Positions 8,634-16,785 of a DNA stretch of 64,000 bases are shown here, in pieces. Source of the stretch: an uncultured Devosia sp. (GTDB lineage Bacteria > Pseudomonadota > Alphaproteobacteria > Rhizobiales > Devosiaceae); NCBI RefSeq assembly GCF_963517015.1, contig NZ_CAUQDV010000001.1:2610001-2674000 (forward strand), written 5' to 3'. A program made the translations under genes and the position numbers. The notes beneath the pieces are model-generated. The model was not told where the DNA came from and ran no database searches. It saw only the letters and a list, made by a program, of their open reading frames with translations. Numbering within the stretch: position 1 is the stretch's first letter; each line of letters begins with the position of its first letter.

Positions 8634-9650
8634 TTAGCGGATCGGAGCTGCGTACTGCAGGCCGCCATCGGTCCACAGGGCATTCAGACCACGCTCAAGA
8701 CCGATGTCGGTCGAGGGACCAACGTTGCGATCAAAGGATTCGCCGTAGTTGCCGATCAGCTTGATGACCTGGTAGGCCCAGTCCTTGGTGAGGCCGATCG
8801 GGGTGCCGAAGTCGCCTTCAACGCCGAGGAGACGCTTGATGGCCGGATTGTCCGAACCGAGCATTTCGTCGACATTGGCCTGGGTCACGCCCAGTTCTTC
8901 AGCTTCGAGCAGTGCGAAATACACCCAGCGGCTGATCTTGAACCACTGGTCGTCGCCTTGGCGGACCACCGGACCAAGGGGCTCCTTGGAGATGATTTCG
9001 GGCAGGATGATGTGGTCATCCGGAACGGCGAACTTGGAGCGTTCGGCAGCCAGCGCCGAGGCGTCGGTGGTGTAGACGTCGCAGCGGCCGTCTTCATAGG
9101 CCTTCACGACTTCGTCCTGATCGACGAACACGACGGTGTTGAACTCGAGATTGTTGGCCGCGAAATAGTCGGCGGCGTTGAGTTCGGTCGTGGTGCCCGA
9201 TTCGATGCAGATGGCGGCGCCGCTGAGGTCCATCGCCGAGGCGATTTCGTCAGCCTTGCGGACCATGAAGCCCTGGCCGTCGTAATACATGGTGCCGATG
9301 AAGCTGATGCCCAGATCGGTATCGCGGCTCATGGTCCAGGTGGTGGTGCGCGACAGGATGTCGATTTCACCGGCGGAGAGAGCTGCAAAGCGCTCCTGGC
9401 TGGTCAGCGGGGTGTAGCGGACCTTGTCGGCATCGTTGAAGATGGCAGCGGCGACGGCACGGCAGAAATCGACTTCGAGACCGGCCCAGACGTTATTGGC
9501 ATCGGGAGCGGAGAAGCCGGCCACGCCGCCGGTCACGCCACACTGCACATAATCCTTGGCCTTGACGTCGTCGAGCGTCGCTGCCTGCGCTGCGGTCGCA
9601 ACCAGACCAAGCGATGCTGCAGCGGCGAACGTTACGAGCATTTTTTGCAT
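8634..9650 (-). CDS. aapJ: General L-amino acid ABC transporter periplasmic binding protein AapJ
   Basis: A 338-aa solute-binding protein with a signal peptide cleaved near ATAAQA-ATLDD. Recognisable blocks are GVTGGVAGFS, GLEVDFCRAVAAAIF, the ligand-region SRTTTWTMSRDT, and C-terminal GLERGLNALWTDGGLQYAAPIR. It captures a broad range of L-amino acids in the periplasm for AapQMP. The ATG at 9650 has AAAAGG upstream and starts the signal peptide; the longer in-frame extension to 9884 is noncoding leader. As first gene of the operon, its promoter should lie within 9651-9870, shared with the divergent metC-like gene. Confidence 0.94.
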   Translation of the reverse strand: MQKMLVTFAAAASLGLVATAAQAATLDDVKAKDYVQCGVTGGVAGFSAPDANNVWAGLEVDFCRAVAAAIFNDADKVRYTPLTSQERFAALSAGEIDILSRTTTWTMSRDTDLGISFIGTMYYDGQGFMVRKADEIASAMDLSGAAICIESGTTTELNAADYFAANNLEFNTVVFVDQDEVVKAYEDGRCDVYTTDASALAAERSKFAVPDDHIILPEIISKEPLGPVVRQGDDQWFKISRWVYFALLEAEELGVTQANVDEMLGSDNPAIKRLLGVEGDFGTPIGLTKDWAYQVIKLIGNYGESFDRNVGPSTDIGLERGLNALWTDGGLQYAAPIR

Positions 9651-9870
9651 TGTTATTGCCTTTTGTTTCCTGACCTTTTGTCCCCGGAGCTCATAAAGCT
9701 TGCGCCATCGTCCCCGGTGGCACCGCCGCCCTTGAATGACGGTGTGATGCTGGTAAGCATGCAAGCGTCTATTGACCGTTGCGTCAAGGGCTGATGCCCG
9801 CTTGGGACAGCAAGGCTGTCTCTTATTTAGACAGATAACTGCAGTTGATCTGAATTTGAGCATCACGCCT

Positions 9871-11055
9871 ATGAGCAATGACAATAAAAGCAGCAGCCCG
9901 GTCTCGGTGGAAACAGTCCTGACCCATCATGGACGTGTGCCGGACGACCAGTTCGGCTTCGTCAACACGCCGGTCTACCGCGGTTCGACGATCCTGTTCA
10001 AAACGCTGGCCGATATCGAAGCGCAGGAGCAGCGATTCCTCTATGGCCGGGCGGGCAATCCAACCACGGACAGCGTGGAAGCGGTGGTCAACGAGCTTGA
10101 GGGCGGGTTCCGGACGCGGCTCGTACCGTCGGGCTTGGCGGCCATCACCATTTCGCTGCTGGCCTGCGTCAAGGCCGGTGATGACGTGCTCGTTACCGAC
10201 AGCGCCTATGAGCCGGGCCGCACCTTCAGCGACGGATTCCTGGCACGGATGGGCGTGACGGTGCGCTACTACGATCCACGCATTGGGGCCGGCATCAGCG
10301 AACTCGTGCAGCCCAATACAACCGCCATTCTGGCTGAGAGCCCGGGCTCGCTGACCTTCGAGGTGCAGGACCTGCCGGCGCTGGCCAAGGCAGCGCATGC
10401 CAATGGTGCCCGGCTGATCGTGGACAATAGCTGGGCCAGCCCGCTCTATATGCAGCCGCTGGCGCTGGGCGCCGACATCGTGCTGCATGCGGGCACGAAA
10501 ATGTTCGTCGGCCATTCGGATGCCTTTGCCGGGACGATCTCGACGACGGAAGAAGCTTGGAAAGATGTCGAGCGTGTGCGGCGCGAGCTGGGTTTCTTTA
10601 CCTCGGGCGACGATGCCTATCTGGTGGCGCGTGGATTGCGGACGCTGGCCATCCGCATGAAGGAGCATCAGCAGCGGGCGCTGGAGATCGCCAGCTGGCT
10701 CGAGGGACAGGATGAGGTGGTGCAGGTGCTGCATCCAGCTCTGCCGAGCCATCCGGATCATGAACTTTGGAAGCGCGACTTCACCGGCTCGGGGAGCTTG
10801 TTCTCCGTGCTGCTGCGCCCGGCTCCGCGCGCGTCGGTGGCGGCTTTCCTCGATCATCTCAAGCTTTTTACCATGGGCTATAGCTGGGGCGGCTATGAAA
10901 GCCTCTGCCTGCCGGTGAAGCTTGCCAAGAATCGCACGGCCAAGCCATGGACGGCCGAGGGGAACCTCTTCCGCCTGCATATCGGGCTCGAAGGCGTCGA
11001 TGATCTCAAGGCCGACCTGACGAAGGCCATGGCCCGCTATACGGCGGCGCGCTGA
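9871..11055 (+). CDS. metC: Cystathionine beta-lyase (Cys/Met metabolism PLP enzyme)
   Basis: A 394-aa member of the Cys/Met-metabolism PLP family. Visible are FLYGRAGNPTTDSVE (about 56-70), the cofactor-binding region SGLAAI, D185 in IVDNSWASPL and the Schiff-base lysine in HAGTKMFVGHSDAF (K210). The C-terminal SWGGYESLC and FRLHIGLEGVDDL are typical of cystathionine beta-lyase, which converts cystathionine to homocysteine, pyruvate and ammonia. The ATG at 9871 was preferred to an upstream in-frame TTG because the family N-terminus starts there. Its 3' end overlaps the convergent PAP2 gene by 19 bp. Cystathionine gamma-lyase is a less likely alternative. Confidence 0.9.
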   Translation: MSNDNKSSSPVSVETVLTHHGRVPDDQFGFVNTPVYRGSTILFKTLADIEAQEQRFLYGRAGNPTTDSVEAVVNELEGGFRTRLVPSGLAAITISLLACVKAGDDVLVTDSAYEPGRTFSDGFLARMGVTVRYYDPRIGAGISELVQPNTTAILAESPGSLTFEVQDLPALAKAAHANGARLIVDNSWASPLYMQPLALGADIVLHAGTKMFVGHSDAFAGTISTTEEAWKDVERVRRELGFFTSGDDAYLVARGLRTLAIRMKEHQQRALEIASWLEGQDEVVQVLHPALPSHPDHELWKRDFTGSGSLFSVLLRPAPRASVAAFLDHLKLFTMGYSWGGYESLCLPVKLAKNRTAKPWTAEGNLFRLHIGLEGVDDLKADLTKAMARYTAAR

Positions 11056-11789
11056 AACAGGCGGCGCCAGACCAGTTTGAGGTTTGGCGCCCCCCTGAAG
11101 CGCACCGTGCCATCAGGCAGTTCGGCGAAGAGCCAGCGCTTACGGGCAAAGATATTGCGCACGGTGAAGGCGCCCAGCATGCCCACGACATAGCCGGCAA
11201 CGACATCGGTGGGATAATGCTGGTCGAGCATGACGCGCGAGAGGCCGGTGGCGAGCGCCAGGATCAGGATCAGCGTGAAGAGGCGCGGCGCAAGGAAGCC
11301 GACCACGAAAGCGGTGGCCATGGCCGTGGTCGTGTGGCCTGACGGGAAGCTCTGATAGGTCCAGTCATTGACGATGTAGTGGAAATCGAAGGCGCCGACC
11401 TGGTCATAGATGGCGGGCCGGCTGCGACCGACCACGCGCTTGAGAATGTTGGTGGCGACGCCTGCCGAACCGACCGTCAGAAACACGAAGGCGGCGATCT
11501 GCCAGATTTCGAAGGTGGCACGGCGCCAGAGGCCGGCCGGAATGAGCCGCATGGCGATGGCGGTCAGGACGAAAATGGACAAGCTGAGAATCAGCACGCC
11601 GTCTGGCAGGCCAAAATGGGTGACGAAGGCAAAGGGGTCGCGCCAGACATAGGAGGTTTGGGCGGCGGTGCGCGAAGCCCAGACGTCGAAGAAAAGCAGG
11701 ACGAACAGGGCCAGGATGAAGCCCTTGAGATAGCGTGACCAGTTGTGATCGCAAAGCCCAAGCGGCCAGCGCTTCCTCAAATCAAACAT
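11037..11789 (-). CDS. PAP2-family membrane phosphatase
   Basis: A membrane protein of about 250 aa with several hydrophobic segments and the three PAP2 motifs: KRVVGRSRP, the central PSGHTTTAM, and SRVMLDQHYPTDVVAGY with the catalytic histidine. Such enzymes hydrolyse phosphatidic acid, lysophospholipids or undecaprenyl pyrophosphate at the outer face of the inner membrane; the substrate cannot be read from sequence. The ATG at 11789 has GGCGGGGGCG upstream; an in-frame ATG at 11822 is possible. It converges on and overlaps the metC-like gene. Confidence 0.88.
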   Translation of the reverse strand: MFDLRKRWPLGLCDHNWSRYLKGFILALFVLLFFDVWASRTAAQTSYVWRDPFAFVTHFGLPDGVLILSLSIFVLTAIAMRLIPAGLWRRATFEIWQIAAFVFLTVGSAGVATNILKRVVGRSRPAIYDQVGAFDFHYIVNDWTYQSFPSGHTTTAMATAFVVGFLAPRLFTLILILALATGLSRVMLDQHYPTDVVAGYVVGMLGAFTVRNIFARKRWLFAELPDGTVRFRGAPNLKLVWRRLFQRAAV

Positions 11790-11892
11790 CCGGTCGCCCC
11801 CGCCAGAAAAATTCTGTTTCATGTATGTTGATAAGCGAGTGTTGTGACACTTGCTCAAAGCTGCCGAACAGGCTAACGGAGTGCGGCGATCT

Positions 11893-11969
11893 CGGAGTGT
11901 AGCTCAGCCTGGTAGAGCACCGGTTTTGGGAACCGGGGGTCCAAAGTTCGAATCTTTGTACTCCGACCA
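11893..11969 (+). tRNA. tRNA-Pro (UGG)
   Basis: A 77-nt cloverleaf including encoded CCA. Acceptor CGGAGTG pairs with TACTCCG (one G-U), the D-arm is AGCTCAGCCTGGTAGAGC, the anticodon arm CCGGT-TTTGGGA-ACCGG gives TGG, and the T-arm contains GTTCGAATC. It lies between the divergent PAP2 and NDUFS4-like genes. Confidence 0.96.
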
Positions 11970-12001
11970 TCGCCCTTTCAGCATTGTGTTGAGGACTTTG
12001 C

Positions 12002-12307
12002 ATGACTGCCCGTATCTACCGCCCGGCCCGCAACGCCATGCAGTCGGGTAAAGGCAAATCCAAGAGCTGGGTTCTGGTGCATGAATTGGCCGAATCCAAG
12101 TCGATCGATCCGCTGATGGGTTATACGACGTCCGGCGATACGCAGCAGCAGGTTCGCCTGAGCTTTGCGACGCAGGAAGAGGCCGAGGCCTACGCACAGA
12201 AGAACGGCATTGCCTATTCGGTGCAGCCTGCACACGATGCCACGCCCAAGAAGGTAAGCTATCCGGACAATTTCCGGTCTGACCGCAAGACGCCCTGGAC
12301 GCATTAG
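12002..12307 (+). CDS. NDUFS4-like accessory subunit of respiratory complex I
   Basis: A 101-aa protein of the ETC complex I subunit (NDUFS4/18 kDa) family that is characteristic of Alphaproteobacteria and mitochondria. It has the N-terminal ARIYRPARNAMQSGKG, the WVLVHELAESKSIDPLMGYTTSGDTQQQVRLSF core and the C-terminal YPDNFRSDRKTPW. It is expected to bind peripherally to the N-module junction of NADH:ubiquinone oxidoreductase. The ATG has GAGGAC upstream. As in many rhizobia-related genomes it is far from the main nuo operon, immediately downstream of a tRNA. Confidence 0.92.
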   Translation: MTARIYRPARNAMQSGKGKSKSWVLVHELAESKSIDPLMGYTTSGDTQQQVRLSFATQEEAEAYAQKNGIAYSVQPAHDATPKKVSYPDNFRSDRKTPWTH

Positions 12308-12335
12308 GGTCCGCGTTGAGATAAAGAATTAACAG

Positions 12336-12369
12336 AGCGCCGCAAGAAATTGTGGCGCTTTTGCTTTTT
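12336..12369 (+). terminator. Rho-independent terminator after NDUFS4-like gene
   Basis: Stem AGCGCC (12336-12341) with GGCGCT (12354-12359), extended inward by CA/TG around a mismatch, is followed by TTTGCTTTTT. It lies 28 bp after the stop and just before the ribosome-binding site of the TauE/SafE gene. Confidence 0.8.
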
Positions 12370-12380
12370 GGAGGCAGCGT

Positions 12381-13124
12381 ATGGACACGGGCCTGGTGAT
12401 CGTCCTGATCGGCGCGGCGGCGGCGGGCTTTGCACAGGGCGTGTCAGGCTTTGCCTTTTCGCTGGTGGCGCTGTCGATCTGGGCCTGGGCGGTCGAGCCG
12501 CAGATGGCGGCGCCGATGTCGGTGTTTGGCGCGCTGGTGGGCCAGTTGGTCGCCCTGCCCTGGGTGTGGCGCGGCTTTGACGTACGCAAGCTTTTGCCGC
12601 TGGTGATCGGCGGGCTGATCGGGGTGCCGCTGGGGGCGATGCTGCTGCAATGGCTCGACCCCACGGTGTTCAAGTTTGCGCTCGGGCTTTTCCTGCTGCT
12701 CTATTGTCCGGTGATGCTGTTGCTGCCGGCCGATTTCACCTTCCGGCATGGCGGACGCCTTGCCGATGGCGCATCGGGCTTTGCCGGCGGCGTGCTGGGT
12801 GGGCTGGCGGGGATTTCTGGGCCAGTGCCGACACTGTGGACGACGTTGCGCGGCTGGGACAAGGATACGCAGCGCGGCGTGCTGCAGGCGTTCAACATTG
12901 CCATGCATGTGGCGACGCTGACGGCCTATCTGCTGGCGGGGTCGATCACAGGCGAGGTGCTGGTGATGTTTGGCTGGATCACACCGGCGCTGGCGATCCC
13001 AGCCGTGCTGGGCGTGCTGCTGTTCCGGCGGCTGGCCACCATGACGTTCCGGCGGATGATTCTGGCGCTGCTGTTTATCTCGGGGTTAACCCTGGTCTGG
13101 GGCAGCGTTGCCCAGTGGCTCTAG
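12381..13124 (+). CDS. TauE/SafE family membrane permease (putative sulfite/organosulfur exporter)
   Basis: A 247-aa integral membrane protein with about seven to eight hydrophobic segments. It shows the family's repeated glycine-rich signatures, GAAAAGFAQGVSGFAFSLVALS near the N-terminus and FAGGVLGGLAGISGPVPTLW in the second half. Family members export sulfite, sulfoacetate or similar anions, but most are uncharacterised; no substrate can be assigned here. The ATG has GGAGGCAGC upstream. The stop lies inside a palindromic repeat. Confidence 0.87.
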   Translation: MDTGLVIVLIGAAAAGFAQGVSGFAFSLVALSIWAWAVEPQMAAPMSVFGALVGQLVALPWVWRGFDVRKLLPLVIGGLIGVPLGAMLLQWLDPTVFKFALGLFLLLYCPVMLLLPADFTFRHGGRLADGASGFAGGVLGGLAGISGPVPTLWTTLRGWDKDTQRGVLQAFNIAMHVATLTAYLLAGSITGEVLVMFGWITPALAIPAVLGVLLFRRLATMTFRRMILALLFISGLTLVWGSVAQWL

Positions 13125-13224
13125 AGCATTTCACCGTTTCCTTGAAACGCCGAAATGGCTCTAGTTCTCTGAGTGGTCGCGTTTTCGAACCGCAAAAGTG
13201 GTAACCACTTTTTGCTGAAAACGC
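13121..13224. repeat. Composite REP-like element, two palindromes
   Basis: Unit one (13121-13164) is a long inverted repeat, CTAGAGC-ATTTC...GAAAT-GCTCTAG with an inner CGTTTC/GAAACG; it contains the stop codon of the TauE/SafE gene. Unit two (13179-13224) is GCGTTTTC...CCGCAAAAGTGG-ta-ACCACTTTTTGC...GAAAACGC. Unit two recurs in closely related form at 41426-41470 and in decayed form at 16737-16785. Such palindromes are common between genes in Hyphomicrobiales. Confidence 0.75.
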
Positions 13225-13285
13225 TCTTACGGTTCTCGTTTGCGCACTTATCTGACAGGATAAGACGACAACGAGGAAACCGCCG

Positions 13286-14152
13286 ATGAAGCTGTCCACC
13301 CGCTGCCTGCTCCCTGCCCTTTCCGCCCTGTGCCTGGCGACGCCAGCCGTGGCGGCGCCCGGATTGTGGGAGGTGCGCGACGATGACAGCGTCCTCTGGA
13401 TTTTCGGCTCGTTCCATATCCTGCCAGCAGGCCTTGAATGGCGGACCGAGCAGTTTGATTCCATCCTCGCCGACGCCGACAAGATCGTGTTCGAGGCCGA
13501 TGTACGGCTGGCGGCGATGGCCGAAGTGGGCGGTGAGGCTTTTGCGCGCGGCATCTATGTCGACGGCACGCTGTTGACCGATGTGATCGACGAAGACCTC
13601 GAACGGCAGTTGCGCGACTTTGCAGGAGAAATCGGCATGCAGCTGGGGCCGGTGCTGGCGATGCGGCCGTGGATGGCCACAAACACGATCAGCGTGGCTG
13701 CGCTGGCGGCCGAGGGCTACAACGAACAAGGCGTCGAATTCGAGCTGCAGCCCGAGATCGACGACGATCGCCTGGTGTTTCTGGAAACAGGCGAGCAGCA
13801 GCTCGACGTGCTGGCGGGTGCGCCGGAAGACGAGCAGGTGGCCATGCTCAAGTCGACGCTGGACGAAATGCATACCCTGCCCAAGGTGATGGACAAGATG
13901 CTGGGGCATTGGTCGGCGGGCACGGCCGAGATGATGGCCGACATGTTCCTGATGGAAATGGGCGGCTTTGAAACCGATTTCCTCGACCGGCTGATCTATG
14001 ACCGCAACCGGAACTGGATGGCGCCGCTCGAGACCATGCTGGCGAAGAATGAGCAGAACCTGGTGATCGTCGGAGCGGCGCATCTGGTGGGCGATGACAG
14101 CGTGCTCGACCTCCTGGAACAGGCCGGTTATTCGGTCGAACGGATCCAATAG
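13286..14152 (+). CDS. TraB/GumN family secreted protein
   Basis: A 288-aa protein with a signal peptide (MKLSTRCLLPALSALCLATPAVA) followed by the TraB/GumN domain: VLWIFGSFHILPAGLEW near the N-terminus, the glutamate-rich central part, and the C-terminal NRNWMAPLETMLAKNEQNLVIVGAAHLVGDDSVLDLLEQAGY. The family is related to Tiki-type metallopeptidases through its conserved GxxH-like motifs (GSFH, GAAH), so periplasmic peptidase activity is plausible but unproven. The ATG has GAGGAAACC upstream. It is monocistronic and convergent with the sugar-catabolism genes. Confidence 0.87.
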   Translation: MKLSTRCLLPALSALCLATPAVAAPGLWEVRDDDSVLWIFGSFHILPAGLEWRTEQFDSILADADKIVFEADVRLAAMAEVGGEAFARGIYVDGTLLTDVIDEDLERQLRDFAGEIGMQLGPVLAMRPWMATNTISVAALAAEGYNEQGVEFELQPEIDDDRLVFLETGEQQLDVLAGAPEDEQVAMLKSTLDEMHTLPKVMDKMLGHWSAGTAEMMADMFLMEMGGFETDFLDRLIYDRNRNWMAPLETMLAKNEQNLVIVGAAHLVGDDSVLDLLEQAGYSVERIQ

Positions 14153-14219
14153 GTATTTTAGCCCGTCCGCCCTTACTGTTCCTGTGGCTTCAGGCTCAAA
14201 GGCGGGTACCCCCACCTAA

Positions 14220-14240
14220 CCTCCCCCTGATAGGGGGAGG
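14220..14240. repeat. Intergenic hairpin CCTCCCCC/GGGGGAGG
   Basis: An 8-bp perfect stem with a short loop between two convergent genes, with no U-tract on either side. It may act as a weak bidirectional terminator, or be one of the CCTCCCC-type intergenic repeats common in this group. Confidence 0.5.
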
Positions 14241-14282
14241 GACAGATCGCATATTTGGATTGTCCTAGTTACGTCTTGAGAG

Positions 14283-15440
14283 TCAGACGTCGCTGAGCTT
14301 GGTCCACTTGCCATCGTTCTGGCTGGACTGGACCGAGGCCATGATGAACTGCATGCCTTCGACACCGTCGGCCAGCGAGGGCAACAGGCCTTCATAGTCG
14401 GCGCCCTCGCCGCGGATGACGGCGGCGAATTGCGAGTAGAGCGTGGCGAAGGCTTCGAGATAGCCTTCCGGGTGACCCGAGGGGATGCGGATATTCATGG
14501 ACGAGGCGGGCGAGCCGGTGATGGAGCCGCCGCGGGTCAGCAACTGCCTGGGTTTGCCGAATTCGGTGAACCACATGTAGTTGGGATTGTCCTGGCGCCA
14601 TTCGAGACCGGCCTTTTCGCCATAAACGCGGAGCTGAAGGCCGTTTTCGCAGCCGACGGCCACCTGGCTAGCCCAGAGCATGCCCTTGGCGCCGCCATCG
14701 AAGCGCAGCATGATGTTGACGTTGTCGTCGAGGCGGCGGCCTGGCACGAAGCTGGTGAGGTCGGCGGCGACGGAATCGGTCTTGAGGCCGGTGACGAAGC
14801 GCAGCAGGTTATAGGCGTGGGTGCCGATATCGCCGATGGCGCCGCCGGCGCCGGAGCGGGCCGGATCGGTGCGCCATTCGGCGCCCGGTGCATTGCCGGC
14901 CTGTTCGACCGGCTCGGCCAGCCAATCCTGCGGATATTCGGCCTGAACGACGCGGATCTTGCCCAGGGCGCCCGAAGCGACCAGCTCGCGGGCCTGCCGC
15001 ACCAGCGGATAGCCAGTGTAGTTGTGGGTCAGAAGAAATTTGGCGCCGTTCTTGGGCTTGATCTCGGCCAGCTTGCGGGCGTCTTCGATCGTCGAGGTGA
15101 TCGGCTTGTCGCAGATGACGTGGATGCCGGCTTCGAGGAAGGCCTTGGCCGGACCATAATGCATGTGGTTGGGCGTGACGATGGAGACCGCCTGGATACC
15201 CTCCGGGCGGGCGGCCTCGGCCTGGGCCATTTCCTCGTAGGAGGTATAGATGCGGTCGTCGGCCAGGCCGAGATTGCGGCCGGATTCCCTGGCGACCTCG
15301 GGGCGCGACGACAGGGCGCCGGCCACGAGTTCATAGTCGCCATCGATGCGGGAGGCCACGCGGTGCACGTAGCCGATGAAGGCTCCCGTGCCGCCGCCAA
15401 CCATGCCCAGGCGAATGCGCTTTGCGCCGTTTTCAGCCAT
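14283..15440 (-). CDS. Gfo/Idh/MocA family NAD(P)-dependent oxidoreductase (copy 1)
   Basis: A 385-aa soluble dehydrogenase. The N-terminal Rossmann fold reads RLGMVGGGTGAFIG (10-23), DKP at 111-113 is this protein's version of the family's catalytic EKP motif, and the C-terminal half is the alpha/beta domain that binds the sugar. Relatives oxidise hydroxyls of inositols, glucosides or sugar acids. The gene starts 13 bp after the upstream isomerase gene with AAGGAG before ATG, so the two are cotranscribed. It resembles the copy at 16785 only in fold, so the two probably act on different intermediates. Confidence 0.88.
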   Translation of the reverse strand: MAENGAKRIRLGMVGGGTGAFIGYVHRVASRIDGDYELVAGALSSRPEVARESGRNLGLADDRIYTSYEEMAQAEAARPEGIQAVSIVTPNHMHYGPAKAFLEAGIHVICDKPITSTIEDARKLAEIKPKNGAKFLLTHNYTGYPLVRQARELVASGALGKIRVVQAEYPQDWLAEPVEQAGNAPGAEWRTDPARSGAGGAIGDIGTHAYNLLRFVTGLKTDSVAADLTSFVPGRRLDDNVNIMLRFDGGAKGMLWASQVAVGCENGLQLRVYGEKAGLEWRQDNPNYMWFTEFGKPRQLLTRGGSITGSPASSMNIRIPSGHPEGYLEAFATLYSQFAAVIRGEGADYEGLLPSLADGVEGMQFIMASVQSSQNDGKWTKLSDV

Positions 15441-15453
15441 TTGTCGTAACTCC

Positions 15454-16509
15454 TTAGCTCAGGCCCAGCATCTTGCGATTGGCAGCCTGGTCGGTGCCTG
15501 AGGCCGCGAAATCGTCGAAGGCCTTCTCGGTGACGCGAATGATGTGGTTCTTGATGAATTCGGCGCCTTCGCGGGCACCATCCTCGGGATGCTTGATGGC
15601 GCATTCCCATTCGAGCACGGCCCAACCGGCAAAATCATATTGCGCCATCTTGGAGAAGATGGAGGCAAAATCGACCTGACCATCGCCGAGCGAACGGAAG
15701 CGCCCTGCCCGGTTGATCCAGCTCTGATAACCGCCATAGACGCCTTGGCGGCCGGTCGGATTGAACTCGGCATCCTTGACGTGGAACATCTTGATGCGCT
15801 CGTGGTAGATGTCGATGTAATCGAGATAATCGAGCTGCTGCAGCACGAAATGGCTCGGATCATAGAGCAGATTGGCGCGCGGGTGGTTCTTCACCTTGTC
15901 GAGGAACATCTCGAAGGTGGCGCCATCATGCAGGTCTTCGCCGGGGTGGATTTCGTAGCAGACGTCGACGCCGGCTTCATCGAAAGCATTGAGAATGGGC
16001 GTCCAGCGGCGCGCGAGCTCGTCGAAGGCTTCGTCGACCAGGCCTGCCGGACGCTGCGGGAAGGGATAGAGGAAGGGCCAGGCCAGCGCGCCCGAGAAGG
16101 TCGCGTGTTCGGTGAGGCCGAAGTTCTTCGACGCCTGGGCGGCCCAGAGCATCTGCTGCACGGCCCATTCCTGGCGCGCCTGAGCATTGCCATGGACTTC
16201 CTTGGGCGCAAAGCCGTCGAGCAGCGTGTCGTAAACCGGGTGGGCGGCGACGAGGTGACCTTGCAGATGAGTCGAGAGCTCGGTGATCTGGATGCCGTGC
16301 TTGGCGGCGACGCCGGCGATTTCATCGGCATAGGTCTTGGAGGTGGCGGCCTTTTCGAGATCGAACATGGCGCCGACGCCGGTCGGAACCTGGACGCCCT
16401 TGTAGCCGAGGTCCGCAGCCCAGCCGCAGATGGAATCGAAGGAATTGAACGGCGCCGTGTCGCCGGCAAACTGTGCCAGGAAAATCGCTGGGCCCTTGAT
16501 AGTCCGCAT
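15454..16509 (-). CDS. Sugar phosphate isomerase/epimerase, TIM barrel (copy 1)
   Basis: A 351-aa AP_endonuc_2 (xylose-isomerase-like) TIM-barrel protein. Metal-binding acidic residues and histidines are visible in CYEIHPGEDLHDG, ANLLYDPSHFVLQQLDYLDYI, MFHVKDAEF and WAVLEWECAIKHPEDG. This pattern fits the larger subfamily found beside Gfo/Idh/MocA dehydrogenases. It probably isomerises or epimerises a keto-sugar made by the partner dehydrogenase. The ATG has GGAGAGAG upstream. It is first in a two-gene unit separated from the rest of the locus by a 15-bp hairpin. Confidence 0.87.
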   Translation of the reverse strand: MRTIKGPAIFLAQFAGDTAPFNSFDSICGWAADLGYKGVQVPTGVGAMFDLEKAATSKTYADEIAGVAAKHGIQITELSTHLQGHLVAAHPVYDTLLDGFAPKEVHGNAQARQEWAVQQMLWAAQASKNFGLTEHATFSGALAWPFLYPFPQRPAGLVDEAFDELARRWTPILNAFDEAGVDVCYEIHPGEDLHDGATFEMFLDKVKNHPRANLLYDPSHFVLQQLDYLDYIDIYHERIKMFHVKDAEFNPTGRQGVYGGYQSWINRAGRFRSLGDGQVDFASIFSKMAQYDFAGWAVLEWECAIKHPEDGAREGAEFIKNHIIRVTEKAFDDFAASGTDQAANRKMLGLS

Positions 16510-16639
16510 GAACTCTCTCCTCTATCGACGCGTCGCGTCTGAAATTTCGTCTGTTCGTGTTTTCGGACTGCCCGGTGGCAGCCGCGCGTGCCGAAAACCT
16601 TTAGCAGCGCTTTGCGCCACGATTTTTGTTATTTTTGAC

Positions 16640-16673
16640 AACAACAGGCGGCGGGTGACCGCCGCCTGTTGTT
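16640..16673. terminator. 15-bp perfect hairpin between the two isomerase/dehydrogenase units
   Basis: AACAACAGGCGGCGG (16640-16654) and CCGCCGCCTGTTGTT (16659-16673) form a perfect stem with loop GTGA. On the minus strand, the direction of the flanking genes, it is followed by GTCAAAAATAAC and not by a U-tract. It therefore may terminate poorly or serve as an mRNA 3'-end stabiliser. It lies in the 275-bp gap between the dehydrogenase ending at 16785 and the isomerase starting at 16509, where I see no other gene. Confidence 0.6.
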
Positions 16674-16736
16674 TTGGCCCGTCAATCTCGAACGACAGGG
16701 CAAACCTGTCAATGAGCTACGCACCTCATTTGTCTG

Positions 16737-16785
16737 GCGCGCTTCCGAACCGGAAAACCGGCAACCACTTTTCCTGGAAACGCTC
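16737..16785. repeat. Decayed copy of REP-like palindrome
   Basis: GCGCTTCCGAACCGGAAAA...CCACTTTTCCTGGAAACGCTC aligns with unit two of the element at 13179-13224 but with several mismatches. It ends at the stop codon of the dehydrogenase gene at 16785. Confidence 0.55.

Noticed and set aside
9651..9870. SAM or other riboswitch before the metC-like gene
   Set aside because: Only small hairpins (CTGTCT/AGACAG at 9816-9834) were found; none matches the SAM-I, SAM-II or SAM/SAH consensus that I know.
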